64,000 nt of DNA from Bacillota bacterium (GCA_023439125.1 JAEXOU010000018.1:1-64000), one strand, 5' to 3'; shown: positions 18,185 to 27,695, counted from the stretch's first letter. Numbers and translations are program-made. Notes: a model not told the origin generated them from the letters alone.

Positions 18185-19177
18185 TTAGTCAATCGAAACA
18201 TGCATAGCATTTTTAACTTTTCTTACTGTTTCTTCACCAATTTTATTAGCTTTTTCACTACCCGCCATAATAATATCTTTTACTTCTGAAGTATGGTTTT
18301 CATAATAAGCTCTTCTCTCTCGGAATGGATCTAACAATGTATTAATTTTCTCAGCAAGATTTTTCTTACAAGCAACACATCCAATGCTTGCATTACGACA
18401 CATATCACATATATTACCGTGCTCAGTCTCGTTAAATATCTTGTGATACTTCTGTACCATACAGATATCTGGATTACCAGGATCCTTTAAATTAATACGA
18501 TTCTTATCGGTAACTGCTTGTTTCACTTTATCTAATACTGTCTTAGCATCGTCTGCTAAATAGATTGCATTCCCTAAGCTTTTTCCCATCTTTGCATTAC
18601 CATCAAGTCCCATAAGGCGAGAACATGTACTTAACTTAGCAGTTGGTTCTGTCAAAGTTTCACCGTACAAGTCGTTAAAGCGTCGTACGATTTTTCTTGT
18701 TAACTCCATATGTGGTAACTGATCTTCACCAACAGGAACTAAATCAGCATTACAAAATGTAATATCCGCAGACTGACTTACTGGATAGCCTAAAAAACCA
18801 TAAGTCATATCACTATAACCATAATTCGCTGCTTCTGTTTTGATTGTTGGATTATGGCGTAATACATTAACCGAAACAAACATAGAATAGAATACAGTTA
18901 ATTCAGCAATTGCTTTAATTTGAGATTGTTGAAATATTGTTACCTTATTTGGATCAAGACCAACCGACAAGTTATCGATTGCAACATCATAAATACTACG
19001 ATTAATCAACTCAGGATTTTCAAAATGTGTTGTCAATGCTTGTACATCTGCAAGCAAAATAAATGTATCATATTCATCCTGCAATGCAACACGTTGTGAT
19101 AAACTACCAACATAATGTCCTAAATGTAACTTCCCAGTTGTACGATCACCCGTTAGAATTCTTTTTTTCTCACTCAT
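18185..19177 (-). CDS. trpS: Tryptophan-tRNA ligase
   Basis: Class I aminoacyl-tRNA synthetase that charges tRNA-Trp. The 330-residue length is standard. The nucleotide-binding GDRTTGKLHLGHYVGSL (residues 10-26) holds the HIGH-type motif and KMGKSLGN near residue 196 the KMSKS-type motif. A Cys-rich stretch (CDMCRNASIGCVACKK) in the C-terminal part occurs in a clostridial branch of the family. I looked for a T-box leader in the 120 bases upstream and did not find the conserved TGG-ACC anticodon-response elements. Confidence 0.96.
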   Translation of the reverse strand: MSEKKRILTGDRTTGKLHLGHYVGSLSQRVALQDEYDTFILLADVQALTTHFENPELINRSIYDVAIDNLSVGLDPNKVTIFQQSQIKAIAELTVFYSMFVSVNVLRHNPTIKTEAANYGYSDMTYGFLGYPVSQSADITFCNADLVPVGEDQLPHMELTRKIVRRFNDLYGETLTEPTAKLSTCSRLMGLDGNAKMGKSLGNAIYLADDAKTVLDKVKQAVTDKNRINLKDPGNPDICMVQKYHKIFNETEHGNICDMCRNASIGCVACKKNLAEKINTLLDPFRERRAYYENHTSEVKDIIMAGSEKANKIGEETVRKVKNAMHVSID

Positions 19178-19296
19178 TAATCAATACCCATAACTATTAA
19201 GCCCCATTGTACTACTTATACTAACTCTAAATAATGTGGCCTCTTTCGTCACTTTAACCTTTCTTCATTTTCACAATAACTTCTACCACTTATGAC

Positions 19297-19333
19297 AGAA
19301 AAAAGCTCCTGCCCCAGTAAGGGACAAAAGCTT
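19297..19333 (-). terminator. Terminator of dapB
   Basis: On the minus strand AAGCTTTTGTCCC pairs with GGGGCAGGAGCTT, using several G-U pairs, and is followed by TTTTTTC. It starts about 90 bases after the dapB stop and closes the dapA-dapB transcript. Confidence 0.7.
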
Positions 19334-19424
19334 ATTAACTTCTGCACTTTCACTATCGGCAGTACTTTTATAACTACACTTTTAATTAATGAAAGTATAC
19401 CGTTATTGCATATGTTTGTCAAGG

Positions 19425-20183
19425 TTAACCCTCGATTACATTACTCATGTTATACATACCTGCAGATTTTCCTTTTAAAAACTTTGCTGCTTGGATGGAA
19501 CCTTTCGCAAAGATTGCTTTCGAATATGCTGTATGCTTAATTTCAATTACTTCATCGGTACCAGCAAAAATCACTTCGTGCTCACCAACGATATTTCCAC
19601 CGCGAACAGCCATGATACCAATTTCCTTCTTATCACGTTTCTCCCGAACGGATGCACGATCATATTTATATACATACTGTTGATCTAGTGCCTCATTAAT
19701 AGAATCTGCTAAAGCTAAAGCAGTTCCACTTGGAGCGTCAATTTTCTGATTGTGATGCTTTTCTACAATTTCAATATCATAATTAGCAGGTGCTAATACT
19801 TTTGCTACATCTTGTAATACCTTGAGCAAAGTATTAATGCCTAAAGACATATTTGCGGATCTTAAGATTGCAACCTTCTCGCTTGCTTTCTTAATCTGAG
19901 CAACCTCGCTCTCTGAATATCCGGTCGTACAAAGAACAAGTGGTAAGTTTCTCTCAATGCCTACCTTTAATAATAAGTCAAGTCCTTTCGGATTAGAAAA
20001 ATCAATAATCACATCTGCACTAACATTACATTCTTCGATATTTTTAAATACTGGATAACTATTTCTTCCATCATCAAACACATCGACTCCTGCAACGATC
20101 GTTACCGAATCATCCTCTTTCACGAGATTCGATATCACCTGACCCATTTTGCCATTACAGCCAACCATAATTATCTCTGTCAT
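19425..20183 (-). CDS. dapB: 4-hydroxy-tetrahydrodipicolinate reductase
   Basis: DapB reduces the product of DapA with NAD(P)H on the way to diaminopimelate and lysine. Starting at MTEIIMVGCNGKMGQV gives 252 residues; AAAGGTG is well spaced from this ATG, while the ten residues encoded upstream do not fit the family. VGCNGKMGQ (7-15) is the cofactor loop and EKHHNQKIDAPSGTA near residue 145 contains the catalytic His and Lys and the substrate-binding segment. It lies about 95 bases downstream of dapA with no clear terminator between, so both are controlled by the lysine riboswitch. Confidence 0.96.
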   Translation of the reverse strand: MTEIIMVGCNGKMGQVISNLVKEDDSVTIVAGVDVFDDGRNSYPVFKNIEECNVSADVIIDFSNPKGLDLLLKVGIERNLPLVLCTTGYSESEVAQIKKASEKVAILRSANMSLGINTLLKVLQDVAKVLAPANYDIEIVEKHHNQKIDAPSGTALALADSINEALDQQYVYKYDRASVREKRDKKEIGIMAVRGGNIVGEHEVIFAGTDEVIEIKHTAYSKAIFAKGSIQAAKFLKGKSAGMYNMSNVIEG

Positions 20184-20279
20184 GTAAATCACCTTTCTTT
20201 CGCAACCTTTCATAGATGTCTTTTGATAGAATCAAGTCATACCAATGTACCATCTACATTTCACTCAAGGAACCTAAAC

Positions 20280-21167
20280 TTACTTTACAATACCAACCTT
20301 TTGCATTTCTTTTAACAAAATTGCTGCTCTAGCATCTTCCATCTGAGTTAATGGTTTTCTAAGACCACCAACTTCCATGCCCATAAGGTTAAGTGCCATC
20401 TTTACTGGGATTGGATTTACCTCACTAAATAAAGCATCCACTAATGGTAGATATTTTAACTGAAGTTCCAAACTTCCAATCGTATCTCCTGCTAAATACT
20501 TTGCTACAATATCATGTGTTGCTCTCGGTGCAACATTCGATAAAACAGAAATGACACCTTTGCCACCTAAAGATAATACTGGCACTATCTGATCATCATT
20601 GCCTGAATATATATCCAAGTTACCCTCACATTGTAACATTGTTTGCGCCGTTTGACTAATATTTCCTGTTGCATCCTTGATAGCAACAATGTTCTCAACA
20701 TTTTTACCAAGATAAGCTGCTGTTTCAGGAAGAATGTTACATCCTGTTCTACTTGGGACATTGTACAAAATCACTGGTAAATCAATGGAATGAGCGATAT
20801 CTGAAAAATGTCCAATCAAACCTTTTTGCGTTGCTTTGTTATAATATGGAGTAACCACTAATACACCGTCTGCATTCGCTTTTTGTGCTTCCTTGGACAA
20901 ATAGACTGCTGTATCCGTACAATTCGAACCAGTTCCTGCAATAACTGGGACTCTTTTTTTCGTATACTCTACTGTATAGCGAATACACTCAATGTGTTCT
21001 TCATGTGATAATGTAGATGCCTCACCTGTCGTTCCACAAATAATAATACTGTCCGTACCGTTCTCAATTTGAAAATCAATAAGTTCGCCTAACTTTTCAT
21101 AATTTACTTCGCCTTTTTCATTAAATGGTGTAATGATTGCTACACCTGCACCTGTAAAAATAGACAT
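20280..21167 (-). CDS. dapA: 4-hydroxy-tetrahydrodipicolinate synthase
   Basis: DapA condenses pyruvate with aspartate semialdehyde, the first committed step to diaminopimelate and lysine. The 295 residues form one TIM barrel. GTTGEAST (45-52), Tyr135 in ILYNVPSRTG and the Schiff-base Lys164 in VAIKDATGN are all present. GGAGGTG precedes the ATG. The gene follows a lysine riboswitch whose terminator ends about 20 bases before the start codon, so it should be shut off when lysine is plentiful. Confidence 0.97.
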   Translation of the reverse strand: MSIFTGAGVAIITPFNEKGEVNYEKLGELIDFQIENGTDSIIICGTTGEASTLSHEEHIECIRYTVEYTKKRVPVIAGTGSNCTDTAVYLSKEAQKANADGVLVVTPYYNKATQKGLIGHFSDIAHSIDLPVILYNVPSRTGCNILPETAAYLGKNVENIVAIKDATGNISQTAQTMLQCEGNLDIYSGNDDQIVPVLSLGGKGVISVLSNVAPRATHDIVAKYLAGDTIGSLELQLKYLPLVDALFSEVNPIPVKMALNLMGMEVGGLRKPLTQMEDARAAILLKEMQKVGIVK

Positions 21168-21186
21168 AATCGCACCTCCATGGTAT

Positions 21187-21211
21187 AAAAAAAAGCCGAC
21201 GAGGAGTCGAC
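21187..21211 (-). terminator. Riboswitch-controlled terminator before dapA
   Basis: On the minus strand GTCGAC pairs with GTCGGC around TCCTC and is followed by eight T residues. It lies at the 3' end of the lysine riboswitch and immediately upstream of the dapA ribosome binding site, the arrangement of a transcription attenuator. Confidence 0.85.
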
Positions 21212-21427
21212 ACTAAAGAATTCATAAACATATATTCTTTAGGTAGCGCTCCATCAATAACATGATGACAGTCGTATGATTCTTAATCATACAACCAGCT
21301 ATAAATACTACAGGTTATCTATAGCTTCGGCATCTCATCCTTTCAACGATTGTCGTCTATGCCTGTCATATCGAATCGTTTACTCCTAATCAATGCACCT
21401 CTACCAATTGCTTTTTCAATTGTAAGT
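21212..21427 (-). promoter_or_regulatory. Lysine riboswitch (L-box)
   Basis: Read on the minus strand the leader contains GGTAGAGGTGC, then AGGAGTA, GAAAGGATGAGATGCCGAAG and AACCTG, in the order and spacing of the L-box consensus. These elements form the lysine-binding five-way junction. A promoter starts it and an intrinsic terminator ends it, so bound lysine should cause early termination before dapA-dapB. Confidence 0.92.
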
Positions 21428-21433
21428 AACTCA

Positions 21434-21462
21434 ATCTTAGCACTGCACTACCTCGTTGTCAA
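21434..21462 (-). promoter_or_regulatory. Sigma-A promoter of the dapA leader
   Basis: A consensus -35 TTGACA (21457-21462) and -10 TAAGAT (21434-21439) are 17 bases apart on the minus strand, placing transcription start at about 21427, just before the L-box. Confidence 0.8.
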
Positions 21463-21526
21463 CAAATTATTTCCCGCTTATGTGATATTATATTCAAATA
21501 CCACTATATTGTGAAAAATGCTTAGT

Positions 21527-21599
21527 GAAAGCGTGTTGCGGATAAATTATGTTTGTCATCCCATATTCCTAACATTTCCTTGTGCAAAATGACGTCAGA
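21527..21599 (+). repeat. Dispersed 73-bp repeat, copy B
   Basis: Second copy of the sequence at 95-167 (67 of 73 identical, same strand). It lies between the dapA promoter and the terminator of the SSB-like gene and runs right up to that terminator. The palindromic left half seen next to copy A is missing here. Confidence 0.8.
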
Positions 21600-21633
21600 A
21601 AAAGGCTGTCACGTAAAACGTAACAGCCTTTTT
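21599..21633 (-). terminator. Terminator of the SSB-like gene
   Basis: AAAAAGGCTGTCACGT pairs with ACGTAACAGCCTTTTT around a short A-rich loop (one mismatch), with T-runs on both sides when read on either strand. It starts 8 bases after the stop codon. Confidence 0.92.
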
Positions 21634-21640
21634 GTTAAAC

Positions 21641-22279
21641 TTATTCCTCTTCACTATCAATATATTCTAGTTTGCTAACGGATACTTCATAAGCAATTCG
21701 TTTTTCAAAATCGACCTCAGACATCTTTTTCTGGTACTCACGGCTCTGAATTCTACCCCATACCTGAATATGTCCTCCAACTTCAAATGATTCTGCGAAT
21801 CTAGCATTCCTACCCCAACAAATACATGGAATATAATCTGATTTGCCATATGGACGATTAACAGCTAATAAAATATCAGCAATTTCTCTTCCAAGTGGCG
21901 TCTTTCGATAAACTGGTGGCTTACATACAAATCCATCTAAGAAGATATAGTTTGGTCTTGCCCCTTCAATCTCCTGATCCTCCACCTTAATTTCTCTTGC
22001 GAATACGGAGAGTACTAAGCGGTTTTTGCTATCCTCATGTCGATTATAAGAACGGAACTGACCACTTACATCAACAAATTTTCCCTTATAACTCTCTTTT
22101 ACATCAATTAGACGTTCCGATACCATAATCGGAATTACATCATAGGAGTTACTTAATCTACCTACTAGTACCTCCAATAAGTAAAAGCCTTCGCCGAAGA
22201 CTTCATGGCTGAAAGTAAATTCACTGATTACTTCCCCCGCAACACTTACTTGATTATTATCAAATACTTTATCCGTCAT
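21641..22279 (-). CDS. SSB-like protein with two OB folds
   Basis: A 212-residue protein built of two OB-fold units. The second (from about residue 110) is close to bacterial SSB: FLDGFVCKPPVYRKTPLGREIADILLAVNR, then IPCICWGRNARF and VWGRIQSREY. The first is more diverged (VSVAGEVISEF). It lacks the acidic DDDIPF-type tail of SSB, though it ends EYIDSEEE. The start is the ATG at 22279 after AAGGGAG; the 35 upstream codons overlap the promoter. It is a single-gene unit and is not the replication ssb, which sits with rpsF/rpsR. A DNA repair or recombination role is plausible but not shown. Confidence 0.78.
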   Translation of the reverse strand: MTDKVFDNNQVSVAGEVISEFTFSHEVFGEGFYLLEVLVGRLSNSYDVIPIMVSERLIDVKESYKGKFVDVSGQFRSYNRHEDSKNRLVLSVFAREIKVEDQEIEGARPNYIFLDGFVCKPPVYRKTPLGREIADILLAVNRPYGKSDYIPCICWGRNARFAESFEVGGHIQVWGRIQSREYQKKMSEVDFEKRIAYEVSVSKLEYIDSEEE

Positions 22280-22355
22280 ACCGTAAAACTCCCTTCTTTT
22301 CTTCTGGTTCGTTTTTAGATTTTCTCTACAACTAATTTGTATTCTATCTGCCTTA

Positions 22356-22384
22356 ATTATATAAGGAAATATTTTACATTTCAA
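22356..22384 (-). promoter_or_regulatory. Sigma-A promoter of the SSB-like gene
   Basis: TTGAAA (22379-22384) and consensus TATAAT (22356-22361) with a 17-base spacer on the minus strand, about 75 bases upstream of the ATG at 22279. Confidence 0.8.
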
Positions 22385-22804
22385 TCATTTTTGATAGTGT
22401 TTTTGTGACAATTTTCTAGAATAGTATCGCAAAAAAACTTGATTTCCCTTATTCTATGCTACATTGCAGAATTCATTTGGAATTAATTTACTGGAATTTT
22501 TATTTATTATACTCTAAAACGCTTGACTTTACAAGTATAATTTTACAAATATTACATATTATTCTTATTAATCGACAAACATCTACGTCTTCTTTTTTTG
22601 TTATTCCTATCATGAATCCTTTTACATTGTGTGGATAAATGTCAAAAATTATTCTTATACTTATAGAAATCAATTATTAAAAGTTTTTTTAACAGCGGAG
22701 TGCTAGTTGAAATTAAAATTTCACAACAAACATACACAAAGAAAGGACACCTTTAAACAAAATGTTCAAAATGTTATATATTCCTAGATTTCCACATGAA
22801 AAAC

Positions 22805-22833
22805 CTTGTAAAATCGTGAAAATATGATACAAT
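22805..22833 (+). promoter_or_regulatory. Sigma-A promoter of typA
   Basis: TTGTAA (22805-22810) and TACAAT (22828-22833) with a 17-base spacer, about 45 bases before the typA start codon. Confidence 0.7.
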
Positions 22834-22883
22834 ACAAAAGTTGATGAAAAATAATGGAACTTTATATGAAAGAAGGATTCCGA

Positions 22884-24707
22884 ATGAGAATGAAACGTGA
22901 AGACGTAAGAAATATTGCGATAATCGCACACGTTGACCATGGTAAAACAACTTTGGTTGATGGATTATTAAAACAGAGCGGTGTATTCCGTTCCAATCAG
23001 GTAGTAGAAGAAAGAGTCATGGACTCCAATGATATCGAAAAAGAACGTGGTATTACAATACTATCTAAGAATACCGCCGTTGTATATAAAGATGTTAAAA
23101 TTAACATCATTGATACACCAGGACATGCTGACTTTGGTGGAGAAGTAGAACGTGTACTTAAGATGGTAAATGGTGTTGTACTTGTAGTTGATGCCTATGA
23201 AGGTGCGATGCCTCAAACAAAATTCGTATTAAAGAAGGCACTAGAGCTATCTCTTCCAGTAATCGTATGTATCAATAAGATTGACCGTCCAGAAGCAAGA
23301 CCTTCCGAAGTAATTGATGAAGTGCTTGAATTATTTATGGACTTAGACGCAAGTGATGAGCAGCTCGATTGCCCATTTGTATTCGCTTCTGCAAAAGCTG
23401 GTATCGCTATTCTTGAGTTAGATGATGAGCAAAAGAATTTGGAACCATTATTTGAAACTATCATTGATTATATTCCAGCTCCAGAAGGTGACCCTGAAGC
23501 TGGTACTCAAGTATTAATCAGTACAATTGACTACAATGAATATGTAGGTCGTATCGGTGTAGGTAAAGTTGATAATGGTGTAATCAAGGTGAATCAAGAT
23601 GTCGTTATTGTTAACCATCATGAACCTGATAAAAACAGACGAGTTAAGATTAGTAAATTATATGAATTTGACGGATTAAAGAAGGTGGAAGTACAGGAAG
23701 CAACAGTTGGTTCCATTGTTGCCATCTCTGGTATTCCTGATATTCATATTGGTGATACCATTTGTTCCCCTGAAGCAATTGAACCAATTCCATTCCAGAA
23801 AATTTCTGAACCAACTATCGCCATGCAGTTCATGGTAAATGATAGTCCGCTCGCTGGACAAGAAGGTAAGTTTGTTACTTCTAGACACATTCGTGAAAGA
23901 TTATTCCGTGAATTAAATACTGACGTTTCCTTACGTGTAGAAGAGACTGATCAAACAGAGAGCTATAAAGTATCTGGTCGTGGTGAGTTACATCTTTCCG
24001 TATTAATTGAAAACATGAGACGTGAAGGTTATGAGTTTGCTGTAAGTAAAGCAGAAGTTTTATATCATACCGATGAAAATGGCAAGAAAACAGAGCCAAT
24101 GGAACGTGCTTATGTCGATGTACCAGATGAGTTTACAGGTACTGTAATTGATAAGTTATCCCAACGTAAGGGAGAGTTACTCGGTATGCATACTGGAAGC
24201 AATGGTACTACACGTCTTGAATTCTTAATTCCAGCGCGTGGACTTATTGGATATCGTGGTGAGTTTATGACTGATACCAAAGGTAATGGTGTAATTAATA
24301 CTTCCTTCGAAGGTTATGGCCCATACAAGGGAGATATTCAGTATCGTAAGCAAGGCTCCCTCATTGCTTTTGAAAGTGGTGAATCTGTAACCTATGGTTT
24401 ATATAGTGCACAAGAACGTGGTACCTTATTTATCGGACCTGGCGAAAAAGTTTACTCTGGTATGGTTATTGGACAGAATGGTAAAGCAGAAGACATCGAA
24501 TTAAATGTTTGTAAACGTAAACAGTTAACAAATACTCGTTCCTCTAGTGCAGATGAAGCACTTCGTTTATCTCCACCAAGAATTTTAAGCTTAGAGCAAG
24601 CACTTGAGTTTATTGAAACGGATGAGTTACTCGAAGTTACTCCTAAGAGTCTTCGTATCCGCAAAAAGATCCTTGATCCAACTCTTCGTAAGAGAGCTAA
24701 TCGATAA
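22884..24707 (+). CDS. typA: Ribosome-associated GTPase TypA/BipA
   Basis: TypA is a translational GTPase of the EF-G family that binds 70S ribosomes and helps large-subunit assembly under stress or cold. The ATG at 22884 follows AGAAGGA and gives 607 residues, the normal size. The G motifs are AHVDHGKTT (15-23), DTPGHADFGGEVER and NKIDRP, followed by EF-G-like domains II, III and V and the C-terminal TypA domain with RGLIGYRGEF and NTRSSSADEA. It is a single-gene unit with its own promoter and a strong terminator. Confidence 0.97.
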   Translation: MRMKREDVRNIAIIAHVDHGKTTLVDGLLKQSGVFRSNQVVEERVMDSNDIEKERGITILSKNTAVVYKDVKINIIDTPGHADFGGEVERVLKMVNGVVLVVDAYEGAMPQTKFVLKKALELSLPVIVCINKIDRPEARPSEVIDEVLELFMDLDASDEQLDCPFVFASAKAGIAILELDDEQKNLEPLFETIIDYIPAPEGDPEAGTQVLISTIDYNEYVGRIGVGKVDNGVIKVNQDVVIVNHHEPDKNRRVKISKLYEFDGLKKVEVQEATVGSIVAISGIPDIHIGDTICSPEAIEPIPFQKISEPTIAMQFMVNDSPLAGQEGKFVTSRHIRERLFRELNTDVSLRVEETDQTESYKVSGRGELHLSVLIENMRREGYEFAVSKAEVLYHTDENGKKTEPMERAYVDVPDEFTGTVIDKLSQRKGELLGMHTGSNGTTRLEFLIPARGLIGYRGEFMTDTKGNGVINTSFEGYGPYKGDIQYRKQGSLIAFESGESVTYGLYSAQERGTLFIGPGEKVYSGMVIGQNGKAEDIELNVCKRKQLTNTRSSSADEALRLSPPRILSLEQALEFIETDELLEVTPKSLRIRKKILDPTLRKRANR

Positions 24708-24724
24708 TAACGATCATACGTTTC

Positions 24725-24756
24725 AAAAGGTAGTTGCATTTTGCAACTACCTTTTT
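24725..24756 (+). terminator. Terminator of typA
   Basis: AAAAGGTAGTTGCA pairs perfectly with TGCAACTACCTTTT around three bases, followed by more T residues; it starts 18 bases after the stop. Confidence 0.95.
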
Positions 24757-24902
24757 CATTTATTGAATGTTAGCGTTTTTGACATTGAATGAATAAGAAT
24801 AAATCGCTGTTATATTTGGGGTTTTCTCAAATCACACATGCTGCTTTCGGTATTGTGAGAAAAATAATGAAGAAAATATACCAGAATGCTCATTTTTCTA
24901 AA

Positions 24903-26024
24903 TTAGAATTTGCGAAATTGATTTAAATCGTGAAATAGTATACGAAAGCCACGTAAGAAACGGTCAAACATTCCCATCCGATAAAAGTTAACTAATATAA
25001 GCCCTGATGGAATTCCTAAAATCATTCCTAATACACCATGAAATCGATATCCAATATACATAAATAAAACTGCTGTAAATGAATTAATTTTTATACTATT
25101 TCCTACTAGCTTAGGCTGTAATATCTGTCTCATAATCTGACAGATTAGATATAATCCTAATATTATAATAGCTCTAATATAATTACCGTTAATAAAATCA
25201 ACCAATGCCCACGGCCATAGAATAATTCCAGTACCAAAGACCGGTAGAAAATCGATAAATCCAATCAGTATGGAAAGAAAGAAAGCATATTGAATATTTA
25301 GAAAAACAAATACAAAGAACATAAATACAATTAAAATTAACATAATTTCAAGCTGGGCTTTAAAATACCCCAAAAGAGCAACTCTGAAATTCGAGGTTAC
25401 TAATTCCATGCTTGTTATAATTGATTTTGGAAATATCTCCCTAACTCTTTTTTCCATCACATCCCGATATGTAATAAAAAAATAAGTGGATAGTATTGTA
25501 ATCGTACACAGAAAAAATGCATTTCCAATATTTTTCACATAATTACCAGCCTTTGTTAGGGTCAATACGTTTGCTCCCTCTACGAATTGATTGATCCAAT
25601 TGCTAGCACCTGAGATCAACTCTTTCAAAGCTACTTCCACCCTGTTAGGTGATAGAAGCGGTAACATCGAAAGGCGCTCACTAAGTTTATCTGTTAATTC
25701 ATTGATTGCTTTAAAAATAGCAGGTAAATCTGCTATTAAGCGTATTGCTTCCTTTACAAGTAAATACCCAACGATAAGGATAAGACTTACAATTGCCAGT
25801 ATTACTACAAGAATAATTATAGCAGATCCATGTTTTCTCTTGATATGAATCCTTTGTTCCATAAATCTCACAACAGGATTTGCTATTAAACTTAAGATAA
25901 ATGCTAGGACAAATGGCCAGAAAAACGATATCAGCTTTGGTAAAAAGATTATAGTCAATATTAAGAGCGCAATCATGATCACAAAATTTACGATAATTTT
26001 AAGATATGTTTGCTTATCCTGCAT
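24903..26024 (-). CDS. AI-2E family transporter (YtvI-like)
   Basis: A 373-residue protein with the typical pattern of the AI-2E/PerM/YtvI family: paired helices at each end, a long amphipathic stretch in the middle (about residues 110-150), and the C-terminal IGFIDFLPVFGTGIILWPWAL and GIPSGLI segments. Its length matches B. subtilis YtvI, a sporulation membrane protein; other family members have been linked to autoinducer-2 or Na+ export. GGAGG precedes the ATG. It is last in a run with the metal ABC transporter genes, 13 bases after the permease gene, which may be co-transcription without shared function. Confidence 0.8.
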   Translation of the reverse strand: MQDKQTYLKIIVNFVIMIALLILTIIFLPKLISFFWPFVLAFILSLIANPVVRFMEQRIHIKRKHGSAIIILVVILAIVSLILIVGYLLVKEAIRLIADLPAIFKAINELTDKLSERLSMLPLLSPNRVEVALKELISGASNWINQFVEGANVLTLTKAGNYVKNIGNAFFLCTITILSTYFFITYRDVMEKRVREIFPKSIITSMELVTSNFRVALLGYFKAQLEIMLILIVFMFFVFVFLNIQYAFFLSILIGFIDFLPVFGTGIILWPWALVDFINGNYIRAIIILGLYLICQIMRQILQPKLVGNSIKINSFTAVLFMYIGYRFHGVLGMILGIPSGLILVNFYRMGMFDRFLRGFRILFHDLNQFRKF

Positions 26025-26037
26025 ATTGCCTCCAAAA

Positions 26038-26880
26038 TTATTCGTTCACGACCGGTCTTAACACCAAAGTTAGAAAGAAAATAATAGCTGCGATAATCAC
26101 TATCGTGGGTCCTGTCGCTAAACTTAGATAATAAGACAAAATCAATCCTAATAACCCTGAGAAAATAGATATTACAATACTAAAGATATGATATTCTTTC
26201 ATATTAGATGATATATTTTTTGCTGCTGCTGCAGGTAATATTAATAAAGCGTTTATAATCAAAATTCCTACCCATTTAATTGTTAGCATTACAATTAAGG
26301 CGATGATAACTGCAAATACATTCTCTACTAACCGAATTGAGATTCCTTTGCTCTTTGCAAGACTAGAATTTAGGCTTACTGCATGAAGTTTGTTAAAACA
26401 AGTAAACCAGAAAAGGAGGACTACTACAAAAATAAGTAGTAATAATCCAATTTCCTTCGGCGTAATATTTAAAATATCGCCAACAAATAAAGCAGAATAC
26501 TTTGAAAAATTACCACCTCTAGATAAGATTATTAATCCAATCGCAGTACTCGTTGATGAAAATACAGAAATAATCGTATCCGTTGAAATTGTGTTTTTGC
26601 TCTTAATCCAATTTAGTAGCAAGGCAAATACGACTGCAAATAAAATGGTGGATATATTAGTATCAGAAACCCCTAGTATAATACCAATTGCCATACCAGT
26701 AAATACAGAATGACCTAGCGCATCTGAAAAAAAGGCTAATTTATTATTAACAATCATCGTTCCAACAATACCGAATAAAGGCGTAATAATTAAGATTGCC
26801 AATAAAGCATTTTTCATAAAATCATATTTCATAAACTCAAATGGAAGTAAATTCTCCATAATTTGATAAATTCCGTTCAT
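26038..26880 (-). CDS. Metal ABC transporter permease (ZnuB/MntB type)
   Basis: A 280-residue membrane protein with about eight helices of the ABC-3 family that imports Zn2+ or Mn2+. FFSDALGHSVFTGMAIG near residue 55 and TIKWVGILIINALLILPAAAA near residue 200 are family signatures. The start at MNGIYQ is well spaced from AGAAGG. It pairs with the ATP-binding gene just upstream and the binding-protein gene further upstream. The binding protein's His-rich loop argues for zinc. Confidence 0.9.
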   Translation of the reverse strand: MNGIYQIMENLLPFEFMKYDFMKNALLAILIITPLFGIVGTMIVNNKLAFFSDALGHSVFTGMAIGIILGVSDTNISTILFAVVFALLLNWIKSKNTISTDTIISVFSSTSTAIGLIILSRGGNFSKYSALFVGDILNITPKEIGLLLLIFVVVLLFWFTCFNKLHAVSLNSSLAKSKGISIRLVENVFAVIIALIVMLTIKWVGILIINALLILPAAAAKNISSNMKEYHIFSIVISIFSGLLGLILSYYLSLATGPTIVIIAAIIFFLTLVLRPVVNE

Positions 26881-26912
26881 CTTAGTATTTCCTTCTATGT
26901 GTAGTATAAAAC

Positions 26913-27695
26913 TTATACCCAAGCCTTTCGCGTGCTTCCAAAGATCTCCTTAAATTCTTGACTCTGTAATACTTCCTCTGGAGTACCCTCTTTAATAATG
27001 GAACGATCCAGTAGAATCACATAGTCTGCATATTTTTCTACAAATTCTAGATCATGAGAAACAAGGATAAAGGCCATATCATACTCTTTTTTTAGCCTAT
27101 CTATGTTACGATAAAATAGCTCCATACCATTTCGATCGATCCCTGAGACTGGTTCATCGAGTAATAATAAATTAGGTGTCGGAGTACATGCAATCGATAA
27201 TAATACTCTCTGCAACTCACCACCAGATAAATCACAAACTCTTTTATCAATCAATTCCTGAGCTTTAAACATCTCTAATTGTTTTTTTATTATCTCATAT
27301 AATTTCTTTTTTCTTCCCAAAAATACGGGATAAGAACTAATGTAGCTTGCAAACATATCAAACACACTCGTTGGAGTATTCTTTTCAACATTCAGATGTT
27401 GAGGAACATATCCAATTTTGAGATTCGACATCGTATCCTCTTTGATATTTTTAAACTCTATCGTTCCTTCATGCTGTATTTCCCCAAGCATAGCCTTAAT
27501 TAATGTGCTTTTTCCTGCTCCATTACGACCAATAATAACTGTAAGCCTACCACAATGAACATGAAGGTTGATATGTTCAATAATCTTCGTCTTCCCAATT
27601 GTAACCCCAATATCATTCATTTTTATACAATGCAGTCCACAAGCACCTTGCTCCATATGTGCACACTGCCCTGTTTGTCTTGGTTTCTTATCCAT
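26913..27695 (-). CDS. Metal ABC transporter ATP-binding protein with Cys/His N-tail
   Basis: A 260-residue ABC ATPase that powers metal import with the neighbouring permease. Walker A IGRNGAGKST, signature LSGGELQR, Walker B LLLLDEP and the switch His in VSHDLEF are all present. Before the ABC domain is an extension of about 25 residues containing CAHMEQGACGLHC, with three Cys and two His, a possible metal-binding site. The start at MDKKPRQ is preferred because AGGAAGG precedes it and not the ATG six codons earlier. Confidence 0.92.
   Translation of the reverse strand: MDKKPRQTGQCAHMEQGACGLHCIKMNDIGVTIGKTKIIEHINLHVHCGRLTVIIGRNGAGKSTLIKAMLGEIQHEGTIEFKNIKEDTMSNLKIGYVPQHLNVEKNTPTSVFDMFASYISSYPVFLGRKKKLYEIIKKQLEMFKAQELIDKRVCDLSGGELQRVLLSIACTPTPNLLLLDEPVSGIDRNGMELFYRNIDRLKKEYDMAFILVSHDLEFVEKYADYVILLDRSIIKEGTPEEVLQSQEFKEIFGSTRKAWV

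Larger units (their letters stand above)
22280..22883. other. Divergent intergenic region, no gene seen
   Basis: About 600 AT-rich bases between the SSB-like gene and typA. I see the two divergent promoters described separately and a small inverted repeat TGAAATT-AA-AATTTCA near 22708. Open frames here are short, lack ribosome binding sites and resemble no protein I know. Confidence 0.6.

Noticed and set aside
19178..19296. T-box leader before trpS
   Set aside because: The region is short and lacks the conserved T-box bulge sequence and an antiterminator/terminator pair.
22713..22940. Minus-strand open frame opposite the typA start
   Set aside because: It overlaps the typA promoter and first codons, lacks a ribosome binding site and resembles no known protein.
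24822..24875. Terminator of the AI-2E family gene
   Set aside because: TTTTCTCA/TGAGAAAA arms exist but the loop is about 30 bases and the stem is AT-rich; too weak to list as a feature.
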